In this document: one piece after another, positions 46,619-59,313 of the stretch
Layout: every line of letters begins with the position of its first letter
Numbering within the stretch: the stretch's first letter is position 1
DNA from: Liolophura sinensis
Taxonomy: Eukaryota > Mollusca > Polyplacophora > Chitonida > Chitonidae
Direction: 5' to 3'
DNA length: 64,000 nt
NCBI RefSeq assembly: GCF_032854445.1
Contig: NC_088303.1
Coordinates: 7,077,501 to 7,141,500 of the forward strand
Notes under the pieces: generated by a model
What the model was told of the DNA's origin: nothing
Databases searched by the model: none
Seen by the model: the letters and a program-made list of their open reading frames with translations, nothing else
Made by a program: the position numbers and the translations under genes

Positions 46619-48140
46619 CTTGATACAGGGTGTCCCCGCTGCAACTGTACACTCAGGCTATCGATTGTCAATTGGTAAGGACAGAGTCCCATGTTTTTGC
46701 TCACGTTGCTTATACTCGTTTAACATTGGCGCCTTTCGCAGTCTTTGTTTCTTGAAAGTTATTTCCCATGCACACAGCGCAGTTTCTCGTCGCCCGACTT
46801 TTGTCCCAATAACATGTCAATGGATTGTATCTACTCTCTCAGCCAAAATCAAAATCAGCACAAAGCTAAAATTATTTAAACACATTTAACATTACTCGTA
46901 GCCATATACTTCCAAACGATAGCGATGCAGAATTTCACAGTCATTCCAATTCATCTTTCGTGGTTGACATTCGCAATCATCTAATCTCATAGTGGGAGTA
47001 CTGGAATATATGGCAACTAAGTTTGCAAGTAATTGTTAAACTTGTTTCTGTCGAAATGCAGGTGATGTATCTCACGCCATTCCACGTAGTTTAAAATATT
47101 GAAAAAATGCAAATATTATTTTCGAATGATGACTGATAACAGTCTCTCAGACACTGTTACGAGTTTCTCAGTCTAGTAAAACAACAGCTTGGTTTTCAGT
47201 TAAGTAGACGTCCCCAATGTTTATTAAGATTATAAGTACACAAATATTAGATATTTAGATTTTCACAAGCATCACATTGAAATGTGTGTAGCCTCTGACA
47301 ACTCTTACCGTCGTTTTTGCTGAAACAAATGGGCTTTCTGACGACAATGCAAAACTAGAAGTACAATTTAGAATTTGAGAGTAAAAAAATTATTTGACAA
47401 ATTTTCGTTACGTGATGTTTTCTCTGGCCTAATTTAAAAATGCATTTAACGGATGCTTTGTTCGAAGATTTTGCAATTTCATACATCGTTTTATAGACAC
47501 GATAACTCCATTGTTTATTAAACAGAAGCTGAGGGTATTAGAGAGAAGTTTCGAGATTGGTAGGCATCACTCTATGTGCATGTATGCATTATAGCAGTTC
47601 ACGACACTGTACGAGCTTTGTATATATAGAATTAACATGACACTGAAAATGATATTTCCAGCATTATTTTCAATATTAATTGAACACATACGCGATTTTT
47701 GAGTCACCATGGGTACTGCTTTAACGCTTGTATTTCCTTGACCGATGTACATGTCTCGTGTCCCTGTATATGCCAATAAGAGAAAAGATCGGCTGTGCAA
47801 GAGACGTTTGCCATTAATCAGCAGGACTCTCGTTAATCAAATAAAGTCATTACCGCCAGAACAGAATTATTTGCGTCCAAATCTTTTGACTTAACCTGGG
47901 AGATAATTGGGCGTCCAGACAAATTAATGGTAACTGTTCGGAAGTTAAGGTAATTAAAATAATCATTGGTTCAACAAATCGACGTATCCTTGCTATCACC
48001 GCTTACGGTTATGTGAAGCAATGTCCAACGACCAAGACACGGCAAGATTTCAAAGATACCATGCATTTCCTAGACAGTACATTTTGTCGTATTTGTTATG
48101 TATGTATGTACATGTATGTATGCTTGACGTTTTGTGCATT
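46619..48140. other. Unassigned intergenic sequence
   Basis: Nothing recognised. Confidence 0.45.
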
Positions 48141-48218
48141 CATTATGCCCGGTCAGTCCCCAGTTAATGGGGCGTGATAAGACAGTCACACAGACGCCAT
48201 TAAATGACGGGCATTATG
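48141..48218. repeat. Imperfect inverted repeat (foldback)
   Basis: The left arm CATTATGCCCGGTCA and GTTAATGGGGCGT faces the right arm ACGCCATTAAATGACG and GGGCATTATG across about 15 nt. The outer and inner stems pair with small bulges. It may be a remnant of a foldback-type element or a chance palindrome. Confidence 0.55.
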
Positions 48219-48954
48219 ACAGAGTAATAAGACACATATCTCTTGCTAAAGTCCACAATATCTAGGTTTTAATCTAAACTAGCCATACAGCATGGATCGC
48301 TGTAGTCTTAGCGAATATTAAAATACAGCACTTTTAAACTGGACTTTTATCGGACTGGATATTTGTATGTTCTATTCTGATTGTTCTTTAATGCAATACC
48401 GAGGATTATTCTACATAAATGTAAATGATAGCGTACTATGCCCGCACCATATTTATGAAAGACAAGTGCTCTATCACAAACGTTGGAATACGCACTGGGT
48501 TTCATGTCACCAAGGTCCTATATAAACAATCGGAACAGGGATTCTACAGAAATCCTGCTCGAGTCTGTTTTTTTTCGAAGCGCATGGATAGACACCATTC
48601 GCAGATATGTTTGTCAATTTTTACGGTCACTAAAATGTCATTGTTTGCCAATATATAAATAACAACATATATCCACTTTACGTCAACATCAATGAAAGTA
48701 GCTGATTTGGATAGGACAAATAATCACACCGGTCCTTGGAACATGAAACACAACACTGGAACATTTAGTAGTCCCTACCAATGTCAGACACGTTCTTTAT
48801 CTATCTTTAATAAATTCTGTTATAAATGTTTAACAATTTTTAAACTTCACAAAAACATTGCAAGAATTCTCACAAATCAAAAAATCGTGATATCAAACAA
48901 AGAAATAAGCATAACATCTAGGAGACATTATGTCTAACAGACTGAGTTCTTGCA
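48219..48954. other. Unassigned intergenic sequence
   Basis: Plus-strand frames at 48425-48658 and 48692-48937 are open but have no recognisable motifs. Confidence 0.4.
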
Positions 48955-48989
48955 TAAGCTTATTTGTATACAACAAAGGGGTTTATAAG

Positions 48990-49070
<81 letters not shown>

Positions 49071-49310
49071 CAAGAGGGTGTATAAGCTTATGTGTATACA
49101 ACAAAGGTGTGTATAAACTTATGTGTATACAACGAAGGGAGTATAAACTTATATGTATACAACACGGGGGGTATAAGTTTAGGTGTATACAACAAATGGG
49201 TGTATAAGCCTATGTGTATACCCAAAAGGTCTGTATAAACGTATGTGTATACAACAGAGGGGCGTATAAGCTTATATGTGTACAACAAATGGGTGTATGG
49301 GAAGCCCAAC
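48955..49310. repeat. 31-bp minisatellite with internal (AT)n expansion
   Basis: Units resemble GTGTATAAGCTTATGTGTAT followed by ACAACAAAGGG. One or two units lie left of a 78-bp AT run (48992-49069), and about seven lie to the right up to 49310. The AT run occupies the place where other units have TTATATGTATAC, so it probably grew from that segment. Confidence 0.88.
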
Positions 49311-49614
49311 ACAGAGCTAGCGCAGTATGATTAATGCCGACGTAGAAAATCCTAAGTCCTGCGAATATAAGCACTACGGTGTTGTCTAGCGTAAAGTCTG
49401 GCGGTACACGTTGTCTTATAGAGTTTAATACTTTCAAACCTTCATTAGGTGCTGCTTTAACCACCAGGTGGAATACATGGATATCGAGTTCAAGATATAC
49501 TGGTTTACAGCTGATTTAGAGACATAAACATAGGTTGGCTCCACAATTACAATATCTTGAGATTTTGGTGGGTTATGGGTCTCCAAATAGTTGACTCAAT
49601 AGCACTGTATTTCT
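49311..49614. other. Unassigned sequence with one coding-like minus frame
   Basis: A minus-strand frame (about 49464-49313) reads smoothly but has no family I recognise and no convincing splice sites. I leave it as unassigned. Confidence 0.3.
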
Positions 49615-49952
49615 CCTTTAGGATGCCCCGCTGGGTCTCCGGGTTGAAAAGAATAGGACCTCAGCCTTCTAGGCAAGCTTGTCGCCAAAGGCAACTAACC
49701 CAGAACACCACTCCTTAGAGAATAACTGTTCTCTCAACGTTCGTATGTGGGACTACGTTTTGAGGCGATGGCTCAGGGTCATTTGATTAGTACGTGTCTG
49801 ATGTCTGACCTCATTCATTTGCCGGGAGACGGAGGAGCTTGTGGTGGGGAGCTGGGTTTGCTCATGAAGGCCATCTAATCGAGTATACCTCATTTGCAGT
49901 CCTTGGTGTGTTTCCTGCTTGGTATCCCAGGTTCAGGCATCGCCCATGTTGG

Positions 49953-50029
<77 letters not shown>

Positions 50030-50042
50030 GTCGTGGGTGAGT

Positions 50043-50073
<31 letters not shown>

Positions 50074-53010
50074 CTATGTCTTGCGTAAACCTTTCTGCCA
50101 TGTATCTAATAGACATTCGCCAAATTCGTCAAGTGCTAATAAAAAGAGGAAGTTAGAAGTTTTATCCCATTCACTTAATAATATAGAGAACAGTTGGCTG
50201 GCTTTCATTGTTCTCTCAACTAACTAAGAGTGAGTAAAAGCCGGCCTCCAAAATTCATCCCTTTCTTTTACAAAAGGTTCTCAAGGGCCCAGCTGGAACA
50301 ATAAAATCGTTAAAAAGTTAAAATCCAGAGATATTCTAATTGACTGTTTCCGGAAGCAACAATCCAAACATTTACTGCCATTAAAAAAATTTTCCAATAT
50401 GCCTGGTATCACACCCCCTTACAATTCCCTAAACAGCTGTCGGGGAAATAATACCTGACAGGGATCAAAATATTATTGACTTATCCAAAAATGAAGTATG
50501 CACAAAACTGAAATCACAGGGTGTTACCAGAGTTAAATGTTTAACTATAAAGAAGTCTGGTAACATCCTTAAACTTAATACATATGTTTTGACCTTAACC
50601 ACAACTCCCTTCCGTCGTATATCTACATTGGTTCCTATAGGGTTAATGTGGATTTATATATTCCTAACCCGACACGTTGCTTCACTTGTAAAAGATTTGG
50701 TCACGGCAAGGGCCAGTGTAAAAATATACTAATTTGTTTCTGATGCGGCAGTGAAGGCCATGATGGTTTCGATTGCAGCAGTACAGCTAAGTGTTGCAAT
50801 TGCTGTGGAGATCACATGGCCTCCTCTAAGAACTGCCTGTTTTTCGTTCAAGAAAAAATCAAATAATGAATTTAAAAACTAAAAACAACATATCTAATCA
50901 GAAGACCCGCAAATTGGCATCGCTTTGTAATACGTGTTTCATTGTCTAAAACAATCACATTGTGTTCGGTATATATTCCTCCGAACATTTCTGTGTCAAC
51001 TTCCTGTTGCATAATCTCAATGAACAGTTACCTAAACCGTTTATAATCATGGGAGATTTTAATTCCCATACACCCTTATGGGACAGTAACAACATAAATA
51101 ATCAAGAGATAATAGTGAAACACTTTTTATCTAAGGAGGAAGGTGTTGTTTTAATTATGGCTCTAATACCTATTTGCATCGGGTAATGGCGCTTATTCTG
51201 CTATCGATCTCACTATCACTGATCCATCACATCTCCCTGATTTTTCTTGGAAATGCATGGTGATCTTTATGGTAGTGACCATTTTTCTCTTATCTTTGAA
51301 CATACGACTTCTAATTCTTTAGAACGGGTAGCTAGGCGGAAATTCGATAAGTCAGCTTGGATCGCGTTTGGATGTTCTGCGAGGCTGACATCACTCCAGA
51401 GACTCTCCATGCAGCAGATGATCCTATATTAAAATTTAATGAACGTGTTTTACGAGCTGCCGATAGAACTATCCCAAAGACTTAAACAAATCCAAAATCA
51501 AAAAGTTACACTCTGGTATGATAATGGACCTAACGCAGATTAAGGGCCGTAAAAAGGCCGAGCGAAGTTTCGATACAGCCCCACTGATAACTTAAACCAC
51601 GTATTTTTAAAGCTAAGGCTCGTCGATTATTTAAGTCCGAAAGACGATCTTGTTGGCGGAACTTTCTTTCAAGCATTACATTAAAAACACCTATGCGAAA
51701 GGTCTGGAATAAGGTTCAGAAAGTTAAGGGCGAAAATAATAAAGCCAACGTTCAGCATTTGAAAGATGCTATATTCGTCCTTTCAATAGCGATGAACTCA
51801 AAAACTGCATTAAAAAAGGCACATGACACTGCGTGTATTCCTCATATTATAAGTTTCTGAACAATTTACCGCCTGAGACACTTGAGACTCTCTTGGGACA
51901 GTATAATAATAATATTTGGATTACTGGTGATTTCCACCGTCATGGAGGGAGGCGTGTAATGTCCCGGTTCCAAAACCGGGCAAAGACCATTGTGATCCAT
52001 CTAATTCCCGTCCAATAGCTCTTACCGGCTGTGTCTGTATGACTGTGGAATGGATGATACATGATATACTTGCTTGGCTTATTTAAACCAGCAACTTACT
52101 GTCTAATATACAATGTAGTTTTCAGCAATGTAGATCCACTATGGATCACCTTGTTAGATTTGAATCCTTTATACGTGTTGCTTTTATTAACAATGAACAT
52201 GTGGGGTCATATAAGGGGCTTAAAGGTCGTTTACCACTATTTATATCTGAATTTTTATCTGACCGTCAGTTTACATTACATGAGGTGGGTCCACTCATCC
52301 CGATTCGTATGAGCAGGAAATGGATATATCTCAGGGCAGGATTCTATCGCCTACTTTGTTCAGCAACAACATAAATGCTTTGGCTAAAACCGTAACATCT
52401 GGTACAGAGGGTTCTTTATTTGTTGATGATTTCCTGATATGCTACCGTGCTAAATATATGAATAGCATCATGGGAGCTAACATCAAGCTTGACGATATAG
52501 CTCCGGTGTCATTTAGGAGTCTCCCTCCTGGCTTCTTCCACAGCCTAAACTGACATTTGATCCACGTAAATATAATAAATCCAATACAAATCCCTTTGTT
52601 TAACGGAAATTAAGGCTAATTATGCGGATTAAAATTCATATATTTATTTATAAATATATACTGATGGATCAAAGGATGGGGATAGAGTTGTTGGCGATGC
52701 TTCACAAAACATTTGAGGTCCATTAGCCTACATCATAAAATATAAATTTTAATTCTCATAAATATTATAGGTAAAAGTTAAATACATATAGATTTTCAGA
52801 TATACTATTTTTACAATATGCTGGTTTTCGAATTTTAACTGTTTTGGTTTTTCCTTATCTGATTTCAACATGTCCGAATATTTGTGTTTCGTTTTTGATG
52901 TTCTAACTACCATATCGAAAACCACAACCGCCTCATGTTTTCACCTGTTTTCGCCACGATATGGATGAAATATTGCCGATGTGGCGCTAAGCCATAATCA
53001 TTCGTCATTC
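49615..53010 (+). mobile_element. I/Nimb-like LINE, both ends present, several internal deletions
   Basis: The 5' region (GCTGGGTCTCCGGGTTGAAA, 49630) matches 23680. ORF1 remnants include a CCHC knuckle at about 50678-50720 (CFTCKRFGHGKGQC, CX2CX4HX4C) and two more Cys/His clusters to 50840. The endonuclease shows IIMGDFNSHTPLWDS (about 51040-51085). RT pieces include SQGRILSPTLF (52325) and the catalytic FVDDF (52419-52433). After FVDDF the sequence jumps, then reaches the RNase H start (YTDGSKDGDRV, about 52660) and jumps again to the 3' UTR. The terminal hairpin is perfect (CGCCAC/GTGGCG, about 52948-52986). No open frame is complete. Confidence 0.85.
49952..50074. repeat. (TA)n microsatellite, interrupted, inside LINE 5' region
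   Basis: TA runs at about 49952-50022 and 50042-50074 are separated by CACATAGTCGTGGGTGAG. They replace sequence that is not TA-rich at the matching place of the LINE at 23655-27160. Confidence 0.9.
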
Positions 53011-55082
53011 CAACGGGTTGTTAGTGATGCAGCTATTAAGACGACTAATCATATACTATTGTTTTGTCCTCTGGCGATCAGAAAACATAGAAATAAATAA
53101 TACTAATCTTCTACTTCACACCCCAGCCCAACCACATATAAGAAGCAGACGGTATTTTCAATCCAGTATGGTCATATCTTTCGCGTATTACTTAAATGCT
53201 GTCTTCTTGATCGAGTCTGCATAAATATTACCTGTAGCAACCTTATTCATTGTGTTTAGAAAATTTCCCTGAATGCTGTGTACCATAACTAGAGTGCATG
53301 TCAACAGACTGCAAACCCTGAGAAACCCCCCAAAAATCATTTCCGTTATCCTTGAGAGTCGAATGCAATAATTATGTTTAGATTACCTATAGGAAGTCAA
53401 ATGACAATGTAGTGTCTACAGTAAATGACACTCTTCACATCAACTAACTCTGCATGCATTTATTTGCCTTCTCTCTTCAGTACACATTCTGTTTGACTGC
53501 GCTTTTCCCTACCACCCATCGGATAAATTGGCAGACCTCTATGTTCAGAATATACAAGATTGATGAGGAAAGATCAAAGGCGGTATTACTCACACACATC
53601 AAACCTTTGGCTCAAAGACGTACTTGCACGATCTGAATTATTTGAAGTGGATAACCAGCTTACTGGGTAGTCTTAATCTATCATTAGCCCACTCTTCCGT
53701 TTGCAAATGACTGATGTTGTCCTCCGTATAACGCTCCTATCAAGGTCGCATTTATCACGAATGAACTGAACAATCTCCGGCTGGACTTCTGAGGTACCAG
53801 TACACATTACCTCGGAACGCTTAAAGGAGTTTTCAGAGTCGTTGCATTATGGCTGAGCTGTAATGCTACAGGGATACACTGGGCTTTATCAATATAGGTT
53901 TCTTCGTAGACCAACCAGAGTGTGGCAATTTTTCTGCCTGTTATATTATTAAAATAAAATAATAAATATTATTAAACATTTGGTTGTATCTGCAAAGGTT
54001 TATTCTCCTGTGCTCTTAAACTGATATATTGATCATTACTGTTCTTCTCGTTGTCCCATTTGCATTGTTCTCATGGTGTGGAATCTAAATACGATGCCGG
54101 GACAATACTTTTTTTATGAAATTTTAGACAAGTGACATCCAGTAAATTGCAAGTAACCTTACGGCTTTTTTTACATAATTCGTAAAACATAGTGTTATGG
54201 AGCAAGTTGTTTGCTCCTATTTAAGCATTTTTATGAATTTGGTCAGAATAAAACCCTAACTGCAGGTAAGCTGACCAGAGGCGGTATTTCACAGGTTACA
54301 AGTAACTATTTGCCAGTTATAACACTTTCGTTGCTGCTATGGTTTTTATCTTCATGCTGTTCGTCTTCCACTAATTCAAACGCGGTCGTCTTTAAAAATA
54401 TTTTGAATTCGTAAACGGTCATGTGTTTGTATGTAAGAAAAAAACGGGCTTAGGACCATATAGTTTGATATAGAAGTTAACAACATACACGAAATGATTT
54501 TATTATAACTACATGTACAACGGAAAACCCCTCTTAAACTTCTTTGACGACCTTTCGTGTATTTACGTATACATTGAGTTGGGTCAACATCTGACTCTGT
54601 GTGTCTGACCTTAGGCATAAGAAACATTTTAGATATTTTCTACAGGATGTTAACATACTTCTTCCTCCGTTTTTGTTTTCTACAAAATTTTCTGAGGCTT
54701 CCCCACACACGTTTTTGTTTTGTTGCTGGATTCTTGTATCCACCTTTTCATATGTAATTTGACGTAAGAGAACTAACTTATTCTCGAAATTAAAGTTTAT
54801 TGATCCCAAGCCTTGTCAATTTCAAATTGAAGGCGAAGAAGAAACAACAACAAAAACAACGAAAAACATTACTACATTGTACCTGCTTTTGTGATCCCAC
54901 ATATGACACTTTGGTTTATTTCATTGCTACACTTTATGAAGGAACTGGTCCGGTGTTAAACAACACGGTTGGCGTTTTACCTTGATACGCGGCTGTTTAC
55001 AGCTTAGTGTGGGACCTCTATTCTGAGCTTTCATAGCTCATTGGAGGTGGTGTTGCTCTGGAAGCGACGTTCTGTCAATACC
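53011..55082. other. Unassigned intergenic sequence
   Basis: Nothing recognised on either strand. Confidence 0.45.
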
Positions 55083-56454
55083 TGAATGAATGATTATGGC
55101 TTAACGCCACATCGGCAATATCTCAGCCATATCGTTGACTGTGTAGAATCTTTGCCGACATAGGCAAAATCCACACGGTCAACCAAAATATGTTTGATGC
55201 CGTATTCAGCATCACATTCAACACACTCTGCGGTAGAGCCCCCATCAAGAATAAAATTGTGTTTTAGACGAGAATGCCGACACGACACCTCGTTAAAATT
55301 ACTTGATCTCTACGAGATATTCCACAAGTATAAGAAGTGTAGCCAATGACAGGATGGGTGGAATGCAGTTTATTATGGACCAGCAAGTCCCATTTACCCT
55401 GCCAAAGGCGACGAATGTATTTAAGAATGTTCAATCTAAAATCAGAATACGGGATTTTAACTTCTATGTAAGGCTAATATTTCAAGTATCAATGGATTTT
55501 TAAATTTATCATGCTGTATTGCCAAAAGGCAGGAGAGCGAGTCAGTCCATATCACTGATAACATATGATAAGGCCAGGAGTATAGCTCTGGCCTCGGCAG
55601 AGAAGATTGAAGAAGTTGAAAGACGAAGAGAGGAGACTCGCTACTCTAACACAGCTGCAGCCGCAACTCTGTTCCCATCCTTTATATAAATTTAAAATCC
55701 ATATAATTACCCTTAATTTCAGCAAAACCTTGTTGAATTACAAGTGGATTTGTATTTGATTTATTATATTTACGTAGTTCAGTTTAAATTATGGAAGAAG
55801 CCATAGAGGTTACTCAGGAAAAGCCACCGCAGCTATTTCCTCTAGCTTGATGTTAGCTCCTACATTATGATCCCGTATACGAAGGCCGAACGAAGAGATG
55901 TTATTGGGACTTTCATGAATTTTATCTACAAATGATGGATTAAAAACACAGTCGTAGGCAGGAGTTGTTGGATGAGCCTTAAGCTTTGTAGCATATTGAA
56001 GGCTCAGTTTTTACGTCGGTTATGTAAAGAAGGCTCATTTGCCTCCACGTATAACCTGGTGATGTTCTAAAAGCACCAAGGCTGAATCTCAAACCTTGGT
56101 GATGAACAGAATCCAACATTTTAATGTACGACTTCTTAACGGAACCGTAAATGATGGATCCATAGTCCAATTTGGACCTCACCAGAGAACGATATAGATT
56201 GAGTAATACAGATCGATCAGCACCCCAGTCGGTGCTAGACACGACCTTAATAACATCTAAAGCCTTTGTACATTTAGCTTTAAGCATCCTTATGTGAGGT
56301 AGCTTACTATCATAAAAGATAGCTTACTATCAAATATTGTACCTAAACATTTGGTTTCTCAAATAATTTTAATCTGTTCACCACAAAAATTAAACTCGAG
56401 GTCAAGATGAACTTTCCGTTTATTACAAAAATGCATACCGACAGTTTTGAAAAT
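55083..56454 (-). mobile_element. 5'-truncated LINE, I/Nimb-like
   Basis: On the minus strand it starts in the RT thumb (GATTTTCAAAACTGTCGG, 56450) and includes a frame of 102 codons (56287-55979) with WGADRSVLLNLYRSLVRSKL and MLDSVHHQGLRFSLG. RNase H remnants and the Cys-rich C-terminus (AECVECDAEYG, 55200-55230) follow. The last 50 bp is unusual: the ORF2 end (CAACGATATGGC junction near 55134) joins directly to the terminal sequence GCCGATGTGGCGTTAAGCC, so most of the 3' UTR is deleted. Confidence 0.82.
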
Positions 56455-56892
56455 CTAAATGGTTTTAACGAGGTGTCCTATCAGGAATTTTCGTCTTTAT
56501 TCTTGACCGGGGCTATGGCCCAGAGTGTGTTGGATGTGATTCTGAATACGACAATACGATTTGTTTAACAACATCGCTGGCGATGTTGTCATAAAGTCCT
56601 TGAGAGCCATTGGCCTCCGTCATAAAATATACGTTTTAATTATTAGATATATATAAATAAGAACATACATTTAAACTTTTCTAGATATACTATTTTTAAA
56701 AATATGGTGGTTTCCGAGTTTAAACTGTATTGGTTTTTCTCATCTGATTTTGAACCTGTCGAAACATTTTTGTTTTATGTCTGATGTTTTCACTACAATA
56801 TCAAAAATCTGAGCTTCGTGTTTTTAACTTCTCGCCACGGTATGGTTGAGATATTGCCTACGAAACATTAAGCCATAATCATTTATTCATAC
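56455..56892 (+). mobile_element. LINE 3' end, head-to-head with its neighbour
   Basis: On the plus strand it runs from GGTTTTAACGAGGTGTCCTA through the ORF2 Cys-rich end (CCAGAGTGTGTTGGATGTGA) and 3' UTR to CGCCACGGTATGGTTGAG and a short ATTC-like end. The right hairpin arm is decayed. Its content overlaps that of the adjacent minus-strand copy, so this is not a simple 5' inversion of one element. Confidence 0.8.
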
Positions 56893-57616
56893 ATGTACAT
56901 AATTCGCGTACATTTAAGATTGAAAATCACACAGTTTGTGTACTGCATGCACAAATTATGTGGACGTGCATTTTGTGTACCGCTCAAACACAGTGATTTT
57001 TTGAGAGTATGTCGACAGAAGTTCAACGTATTAAAAAAAAGCAATATAGAGCAAGTTGAACTTCCTGGTGGTTGATCTCATTTATTATGCTCCTTGGAAA
57101 GAAGAGTTTCTGGTAATATGAGATTCATGATTACAATAGAAGAGTGAAATAATGTTTTAGCACTCGCCTGACGCTCGTTTTTTATAATAACTTAAAAAAC
57201 AGCAATGTCTGGAATTACATTTCGACACCAGGGAATAACTTTTTATATGGCTGCCGACTTAATTCAGTATTGTCTACACAGTTCGTGTGATGGACTAACT
57301 GAGCTGCCATTTCACGCTAGATGAAGTAAGATAAGACTGTTACACAAGGTGTAAATAGATGTGTACTACCAATAACTACCAATACTTTGATGTACCTAGC
57401 CGCCCTGTGCCATCCGCTGAATAATGTGTTTCCAGATCTGCTGCACAATTATGATTTCCTGCAAAAAAGTTTCCTGTGTGAAGCTTAGATTTTTTGGCGA
57501 CTTTTAGAAATAGATTACGATTTGGCGATGCGATTCATTCTCTGAAATTTGAGGCCATTTCCTCGATAATAAGTGGTGACGATAACAACTGATAAGGTAT
57601 CGGAGATTCGAATGAA
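56893..57616. other. Unassigned intergenic sequence
   Basis: Nothing recognised. Confidence 0.4.
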
Positions 57617-58524
57617 AATGAACGAATGAATGAATGATTATGGCTTTACGTTGCATCGGCAATATTTCAGCCTTATCGTGGCGAGAACAAGTTGAAAACA
57701 GGGTGCAGTGATTGTTTGGTTTTTTTTTTTTTTTTTATATATCAAAATTTAAAGAAAAATGTTCAGGCATAAAACCAGTTAAGAACAACCAGAACAGTTA
57801 ATCAAAAACGACTATGTTTTTAAAGCAGTTTACCTAGAAAACTGTATAGGTATATACCTTTGTATTTATGCATGAATAATAATTAAAATTTACATTTTAT
57901 GATTTGCTCCAGTGGCCCTTAAATATTTGGTGACAGCGTCGCGAGCCATGTTGTTAAATAAGTCGTATATAGAGTTGACTATGTGGAATCTTCACCGAAC
58001 ATGGGCAAAGTCTACAAAGTCAACCAAGATATGTCTGATGCTGTATTCAGCATCACATCCAACACACTCGGGAGCACTGCTCCCAGCGAAAGCAAAACTG
58101 TGTATTAAACGAGAATGTCTGATACAACACCTCGTTAAGACTACTTGATCTCTTCGAGACATATATGTATACGAATTATAGGTATGGTAGGATGCATACC
58201 ATGTAGTGTGTAATGGATCTTAAGGTTCCAATCACCCTGCCAAATTCAACAAATATACTTAAGGATATTAGAACGATAACATTCGATATAGATTTATTCC
58301 GGGCAGCCCGCCACGTATAAACTCTCTACTGGTGAGGTTTTAAAATCACCAAGGGTGAACATCAGACCTTGGTGATGGACAGGATCAAAAATGTTAAGAT
58401 ACAGATGTAGGTTTAGCAAAATAGATCCTTCCGCACCGCAATCGGTGCTCGAAGCTACCTTAAATATACCCAGAGGCTTTGTACATTTTTGTACAAATGG
58501 CTTTGAGCATTTTATATAGGGTAC
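57617..58524 (-). mobile_element. LINE copy with RNase H deleted
   Basis: The 3' end (ATTC-type repeats at 57617, CGCCACGATAAGGCTG) is preceded by the ORF2 Cys-rich segment (CCCGAGTGTGTTGGATGTG, about 58055). Near 58312 the sequence jumps to an RT-end frame (58524-58315) with SILLNLHLYLN and FDPVHHQGLMFTLGDF, so RNase H is missing. A poly-T run (57720-57736) lies in the 3' UTR. Confidence 0.8.
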
Positions 58525-59302
58525 AAAAGAATGAATAAATGATTGATTATGTCTTAACGCCACATCGGCAATATGTTAGCCATATTGTCCCTGCCAAAAA
58601 AGCCAAACAAGTCTATCATTTACCATTCGTGCCAATGTCTTACAGAAACAGCTAGTAAAAGCTATGGGATGGTAATTAAGTGTATCAGAATGATGTTTGC
58701 CCGGTTTTAGAACCGGGATAATACACGTCTCCCTCCATGACGGTGGAAAATCCCCAGCAATCCAAATATTATTAAACAGTCCGAAGAAAGCCTGAAGCGG
58801 CTCAGGCGGTAAATCGTTCAGAAACTTATAACATACAATATGAGTAACACACGCCGTGTCATGCGCCTTTTTTAATGCAGTGTTTTAGTTCCTTGATATT
58901 GAAAAGAAGATTATAGTCTTCTAAGTTTTTAGAACCAGAGGGCAATTTAATTTTCTCCTTCTGATTTGAACATGTTGAAATTCCGCATAGTATTTTTTTC
59001 TTTCTTTGGCAATGGTTTCGACTAGTTATTTGCTATATTATATGGAAAAGGTAATATATTATCCCCATCTTTCAAATGCTGAACTTTCGCCTTATTATGC
59101 TCTTAAGTTTCTGAACCATATTCCAGGCCTTAGTGTTTTTGACTTAATGCCTGAAACAAACTTCCGCAACAAGATCGTGTCTTGACTTGAGTAATGGACG
59201 AGTCTTAGCCCTAAAATACGAACCTGGTTTAAGCTGTTATCAATAGGACATATATTCAGACATTCGCTTGGGAGGGTATCACAGATAATTTATTATCAAA
59301 TC
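58525..59302 (-). mobile_element. LINE RT fragment joined directly to a LINE tail
   Basis: The terminal segment (GAATGAATAAATGATTGATT, then GCCACATCGGCAATATG on the plus strand) stops after AGCCATATTGTC and continues as RT fingers sequence (about 58590-58760, homologous to 51930-51990 and 60010-60140). The RT palm, RNase H and 3' UTR are absent. A SINE interrupts or bounds the upper end at 59303. Confidence 0.78.
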
Positions 59303-59313
59303 AACATTTAGTC

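Noticed and set aside
49313-49464. Coding-like minus-strand segment (PNEGLKVLNSIRQRVPPDF)
   Set aside because: It reads smoothly but matches no family I know and has no defensible exon boundaries.
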